Below the pieces are notes generated by a model, which searched no databases, was not told where the DNA came from, and saw only the letters and a program-made list of their open reading frames with translations. From the NCBI GenBank assembly GCA_900552365.1, contig URZP01000023.1:1-17388 (forward strand): a DNA stretch of 17,388 nt. Direction: 5' to 3'. The stretch's first letter is position 1. Each line of letters opens with the position of its first letter. Of this stretch, positions 14,586-17,388 are shown one piece after another. The stretch is from an uncultured Coriobacteriaceae bacterium (GTDB taxonomy: Bacteria; Actinomycetota; Coriobacteriia; Coriobacteriales; Eggerthellaceae). The position numbers were made by a program, and so were the translations under genes.

Positions 14586-15779
14586 TCATTTCAGAAGGAA
14601 CAGGCAGATGATGGCGATAAGGACCGCCAAAACCGGCAGGAATACGATAAGGAACTGGAAGACGACTTTGCCCTTGTCCACAGGCAAGTCGCCGATGAGG
14701 CGCCCGGTTTGCCCGTTCATGGCGAACAGCAGGTCCTTGTCGTTGTACTTGGTGTGCAGCATCCACACGGGAAGGAGCGCGTAGGTGGCGTCTTCCCAGG
14801 TGGGGTCCACAGAGTTGCTTTTGGGGTAGACCGAGTCGTACCCGGTGACGGTTTCTCTCAGAAGGTCCACCGTGGTTTGCTCGATGCGGCCCTGAGCGCG
14901 GCTTTGACACATCGAGGCGTCCTCGTCGTAGCGGTCGGTCAGGTAGCCGGGCAGGTAGCCCATCGAAAAGGGCTGCAGGTCGGAGTAGTCGAACGGCTCG
15001 ATGGCGTCCATATGCGCGTCGGGCATCTTGCTGGATGCGTCAACGGGAACTTTCTCGAAGTCCGCCGTGCCTTCGCGCGTGGCATCGTAGAACTCGGTTT
15101 CGACGTAGTCGTTCTCGGAATCCGACCAGTAGGTGGAGTTCGTTGCGGTGAAGGTCGCGCTGCCCTCGGCCGAGGCCGTGTACAGCCAGAACGGCACGTA
15201 CACGCCCTGAACTTCTTCAAGGTGGTTTCCCTTGGTGAAGTCGTCGGGCAGAAACTTCTTGCCTTTGTAGTATTCCTTGAGGGCAGCGACCGCCTGGTCT
15301 TTGTTCTGGCGGAAGGGGATAACGAACTCGGGGCGCAAAGTGTCGTTCAGCTGGCCTGGCAGCACGGTGGGATTGCCGCAGTAGGGGCACTGTGTGACGG
15401 CTGTGGTGGTGTCGGTAAGCAGTTCAGCGCCGCAGCTGGAGCACGTGAACGAGCGCAGGTTGTCCTGCTCGCCCTCTTCCCACTTCGAGCGGTTCAGGTA
15501 GTTCTGAATGGGGTCGAAGTCCTTGTCGGGTGCAGCGTTTTGCGCGGGCTCGCTCGCCGGTTCTTCCGCCTCTGCTTGGGCGTTTCGCTTTGCCTCGGCG
15601 GCGACGGCTGCTGCAGCGGCTGCCTCGTGCTTCTCTTCGGATTGGGCGTAGTACTCCTCAATCTGGGCGGGCGTGAACTTCGATCCGCAGTAGTCGCACT
15701 CCAGAAGGCCTGATTCGCTTGAGAAGTGAAGCGGGCCGTTGCACGAGATGCACTGGTAGTTCGTTGTCTCGAAAGCCAT
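14586..15779 (-). CDS. Zinc-ribbon membrane protein (YdjG-like)
   Basis: A 397-residue protein. The first zinc ribbon is C10/C13 with C28/C31, followed by an Ala/Glu-rich probable coiled coil (about 38-85). The second ribbon is C113/C116 with C131/C134 (CSSCG...CPYCG). A folded part of about 140-360 contains FVIPFRQNKDQAVAALKEYY and GVYVPFWLYTA, as in TFIIB-type zinc-ribbon proteins of the YdjG kind. One C-terminal membrane helix (about 372-397) ends the chain. The arrangement suggests a tail-anchored protein with the ribbons in the cytoplasm. AGGAGGG a few bases before the ATG (15783-15789) fixes the start. It is the first gene of the three-gene unit; in B. subtilis, YdjG and YdjH form a membrane complex involved with the phage-shock protein PspA. 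Transfer of that role to this organism is an inference. Confidence 0.82.
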   Translation of the reverse strand: MAFETTNYQCISCNGPLHFSSESGLLECDYCGSKFTPAQIEEYYAQSEEKHEAAAAAAVAAEAKRNAQAEAEEPASEPAQNAAPDKDFDPIQNYLNRSKWEEGEQDNLRSFTCSSCGAELLTDTTTAVTQCPYCGNPTVLPGQLNDTLRPEFVIPFRQNKDQAVAALKEYYKGKKFLPDDFTKGNHLEEVQGVYVPFWLYTASAEGSATFTATNSTYWSDSENDYVETEFYDATREGTADFEKVPVDASSKMPDAHMDAIEPFDYSDLQPFSMGYLPGYLTDRYDEDASMCQSRAQGRIEQTTVDLLRETVTGYDSVYPKSNSVDPTWEDATYALLPVWMLHTKYNDKDLLFAMNGQTGRLIGDLPVDKGKVVFQFLIVFLPVLAVLIAIICLFLLK

Positions 15780-15818
15780 GTACCCTCCTTTTTGCGTGTG
15801 CGCGGGTTTCCGATTCGA

Positions 15819-15824
15819 ATTCTA
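15819..15824 (-). promoter_or_regulatory. Candidate -10 box of the ydjGHI-like operon
   Basis: TAGAAT on the minus strand (5 of 6 matches to the -10 consensus) lies 39 bases before the ydjG-like start codon. No convincing -35 box is seen at the right distance, so confidence is low. Confidence 0.3.
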
Positions 15825-15882
15825 ACGTATGGCGATAGGTCACTGTTAAAGTGATTGCAAAAATGGGACGCATGGCTCACGG

Positions 15883-15888
15883 TATAAT
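15883..15888 (+). promoter_or_regulatory. Perfect -10 box upstream of the SGNH hydrolase
   Basis: TATAAT matches the -10 consensus exactly and reads toward the hydrolase, with a predicted start near 15895. No -35 box lies at 16-18 bases; TTGCAA at 15855-15860 is 22 bases away. An activator or a weak promoter is possible. Confidence 0.5.
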
Positions 15889-15908
15889 CCCGTTCTGTGA
15901 CATATGAC

Positions 15909-15944
15909 CCCGCTTCGGCGAAACAGCTGCCGGCGGGTTGTTTT
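15909..15944 (+). terminator. Terminator-like hairpin in the leader of the SGNH hydrolase gene
   Basis: CCCGC-TT-CGGC pairs with GCCG-GCGGG (15909-15919 with 15929-15937; 9 base pairs and a 2-base bulge) around a 9-base loop. It is followed by TTGTTTT (15938-15944). It lies between the TATAAT box and the ATG at 15981, so a transcript from that promoter would meet it after about 15 bases. It may be an attenuator, or it may end a very short RNA. Confidence 0.45.
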
Positions 15945-15980
15945 CAATAAGAGAGCGAAGAGGGCAAAGGGGAAGATCGC

Positions 15981-16892
15981 ATGGCACGTACGTTTTCGGT
16001 TTTCGGCGACTCCATCAGCACGTTCGAGGGTTGCACGCACGAGGGCTTCGCGGTTTTCTACAACAAGGCGAATTGCGAGCGAGCAGGCATAACATCCATC
16101 GAGGACACCTGGTGGATGCACGTTATCCGTGCTTTCGACGGCCAGCTGCTGGCAAACGCGGCGTGGTCGGGCTCGATGCTTGAGGGCGCGGGCTACCCTT
16201 GCGGCAACTGCAACGAGCGCGTTGCGGCTTTGGGTATGGACGACGCGGCGCCCGATGACATCCTGGTGTATTACGGCATCAACGACTACGGTTGGGGAGG
16301 CCCCGATGCCCAGGCTCGCGGCAGGGGAAGCGCTATGCCGCGCTGTTTGATTCAGGCCGGCTTGCCCGATCCGGTCGAGGCAGGCAACGCCCCCGCGAAC
16401 GCGGCGCAGGGCTTCGGCCGCGCGTACGGTCAGATGATCGACCGCATGAAGAGCCGCTTCCCTCAGGCGCGTATCTGGTGCTTCACCATGTTGCCCGGCC
16501 GCGTGAAGTACCACGCGAAGTCCACGTTCCCGTACAACTATCGCGGCGTGGCTTTTTCCGCGTACAACCAGGCCATCATCGATGCGGCCGAGTCGCACGG
16601 CGCCATTGCCGTCGACATCGCGTCTATGGGCTACGACTACGACAGCATCGAGGGCACGCATCCTACCAAGCTCGGCATGCGTCAGATGGCCGACATGATG
16701 GTTCTGGGCATGAAGAGCGCCTCGTCGGCGTTCCACAAGTCCAGTGATTCCGAGCTTGCCGCGGCGCACGTTGATCTCAGGGGCTTCGAGTCCAGCGACC
16801 CGTGCCCGTATCCGGGCCGCTCGTGCGTTGGATGCGCGCATGCGCTTTCCACGGGCAACAGCTGGATGCACGTCTGCCAGCTTTCCGAGTAG
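15981..16892 (+). CDS. SGNH/GDSL-type hydrolase with cysteine-rich C-terminal tail
   Basis: A 303-residue probable esterase or deacylase. Block I is FGDSIS with nucleophile Ser11. The oxyanion Gly is probably G64 (NAAWSGS), block III is YYGIND with N101, and block V is EGTHPTKLG with His227. The residue three before the His is Glu224 where Asp is usual. No signal peptide is present, so the protein should be cytoplasmic, although many SGNH enzymes are secreted. The last about 30 residues hold C275, C282, C285 and C299 (CPYPGRSCVGCAHAL...MHVC), a spacing suggestive of a metal or Fe-S site not expected in this family. AAGGGGA (15966-15972) precedes the ATG. The gene is divergent from the ydjG-like operon and ends in a terminator before htpG. 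The substrate (acetylated sugar, lipid or other ester) cannot be told. Confidence 0.82.
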   Translation: MARTFSVFGDSISTFEGCTHEGFAVFYNKANCERAGITSIEDTWWMHVIRAFDGQLLANAAWSGSMLEGAGYPCGNCNERVAALGMDDAAPDDILVYYGINDYGWGGPDAQARGRGSAMPRCLIQAGLPDPVEAGNAPANAAQGFGRAYGQMIDRMKSRFPQARIWCFTMLPGRVKYHAKSTFPYNYRGVAFSAYNQAIIDAAESHGAIAVDIASMGYDYDSIEGTHPTKLGMRQMADMMVLGMKSASSAFHKSSDSELAAAHVDLRGFESSDPCPYPGRSCVGCAHALSTGNSWMHVCQLSE

Positions 16893-17001
16893 GAGAGCGC
16901 GCGTTGGGTCGGCTTGCGAACGGGCGCCGGAGGTGCGGGCCGCTTCCGCAATCGCCTGGCGATGTTCTTAAAGTAACAACCGAAAAACAGTCTTCCGAAT
17001 G

Positions 17002-17029
17002 ACGCGTGCCTTTGTTGACACGCGTTTTT
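17002..17029 (+). terminator. Intrinsic terminator of the SGNH hydrolase gene
   Basis: ACGCGTG (17002-17008) and CACGCGT (17019-17025) form a perfect 7-bp stem with a 10-base loop, followed directly by TTTT (17026-17029). The loop and 3' arm contain the -35 box of the htpG promoter, so terminator and promoter share DNA. Confidence 0.75.
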
Positions 17030-17042
17030 CACTGCCTAAAAT
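17015..17042 (+). promoter_or_regulatory. htpG promoter, sigma-70 type
   Basis: TTGACA (17015-17020, perfect) and TAAAAT (17037-17042, 5 of 6) are separated by 16 bases. The predicted start, about 17049, falls at the first base of the CIRCE element. The leader to the htpG ATG is then about 120 bases and contains a perfect 6-bp hairpin (17098-17112). Confidence 0.8.
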
Positions 17043-17048
17043 CGGTTA

Positions 17049-17075
17049 TTAGCACTCAGAGGGCGAGACTGCTAA
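17049..17075 (+). promoter_or_regulatory. CIRCE operator (HrcA binding site)
   Basis: TTAGCACTC, nine bases, then GACTGCTAA. The known CIRCE consensus is TTAGCACTC-N9-GAGTGCTAA, so only one base of the second arm differs and the spacer is exact. Its place at the predicted transcription start of htpG is the normal repressing position for HrcA, which releases the site under heat or protein-folding stress. Confidence 0.9.
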
Positions 17076-17169
17076 TCGCGTATCGACTTATGTGGGCGGC
17101 GCGGTTCGCGCCAATCCCGTGCACGCGGCACGACGCAGGCGGCCTTGCAAAACGAAAGGACATTCGCAC

Positions 17170-17388
17170 ATGCGCAAGTTCAAAACAGAAAGCAAGAAAC
17201 TGCTTGATCTGATGATCAACTCCATTTACACGAACAAGGAGATCTTTCTGCGCGAGCTGATCTCGAACGCTTCGGATGCCGTTGACAAGCTGTATTTCAA
17301 AAGCTTGACCGACAGTTCCATTCAAATCGGCAAGGACGACCTGTTCATCAGCGTCGCGTTCGACCCCGAGGCCCGTACCATCACCGTT
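17170..17388 (+). CDS. htpG: HtpG (Hsp90) molecular chaperone, 3' end outside window
   Basis: The first 73 residues of the ATP-dependent cytoplasmic chaperone HtpG. The signature segment TNKEIFLRELISNASDAVDK, with the Glu, Asn and Asp that hold ATP-Mg in the GHKL fold, lies near residues 22-41, and the usual beta strand (ISVAFDPEARTITV) follows. GAAAGGA (17154-17160) nine bases before the ATG supports this start. The gene continues past the window edge. A strong promoter with a CIRCE element at its start indicates HrcA control. Confidence 0.95.
   Translation, partial: MRKFKTESKKLLDLMINSIYTNKEIFLRELISNASDAVDKLYFKSLTDSSIQIGKDDLFISVAFDPEARTITV

Overview
The window looks like a chromosomal segment of a high-GC, monoderm, anaerobic gut-type actinobacterium, most probably of the Coriobacteriia (Eggerthellaceae-like). 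This is inferred from several things together: arylsulfotransferase paralogues, a four-domain 2-ketoacid:ferredoxin oxidoreductase, a LysR regulator divergent from a metabolic operon, a B. subtilis-like ydjGHI set, and a CIRCE operator. No rRNA or other marker is present, so the taxonomy is an inference. Genes are dense on both strands, and most transcription units end in clear intrinsic terminators. I saw no tRNA, rRNA, insertion sequence or CRISPR array, and no gene-free stretch longer than about 300 bases.

Region 1 (1-3041, +): two closely related arylsulfotransferases in tandem. The first is cut by the window edge. The second has its own promoter and no signal peptide. A strong terminator separates them, so they are independent units.

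Region 2 (3093-4866): a cytoplasmic DsbA/FrnE-like thiol-disulfide protein (-) and a divergent YigZ/IMPACT-family protein (+), each with its own terminator.

Region 3 (4868-11322): the metabolic core. A LysR regulator (-) is divergent from a PaaK-type aryl/acyl-CoA ligase. The ligase is followed by a stand-alone protein that matches the effector-binding half of the neighbouring LysR protein but has no DNA-binding domain. A second unit encodes a 2-ketoacid:ferredoxin oxidoreductase as a gamma-delta fusion, alpha and beta. Ligase and oxidoreductase together could interconvert arylacetates, aryl-CoA esters and aryl-pyruvates (or other 2-keto acids), with ferredoxin as electron carrier. The HTH-less LysR half-protein is the most unusual item in the window.

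Region 4 (11506-12132, -): a small iron-sulfur flavoprotein-type reductase with a compact cysteine motif.

Region 5 (12279-15779, -): three genes in the order and domain content of ydjG-ydjH-ydjI of Bacillus subtilis: a zinc-ribbon membrane protein, a secreted/membrane TPM-domain protein and an SPFH-domain zinc-ribbon protein. In Bacillus this set works with PspA at the membrane; no pspA is visible here.

Region 6 (15883-17388, +): an SGNH/GDSL-type hydrolase with a cysteine-rich tail and a terminator-like hairpin in its leader, then the start of htpG (Hsp90). htpG sits behind a near-consensus promoter that overlaps the upstream terminator, and a near-perfect CIRCE (HrcA) operator lies at its predicted transcription start.
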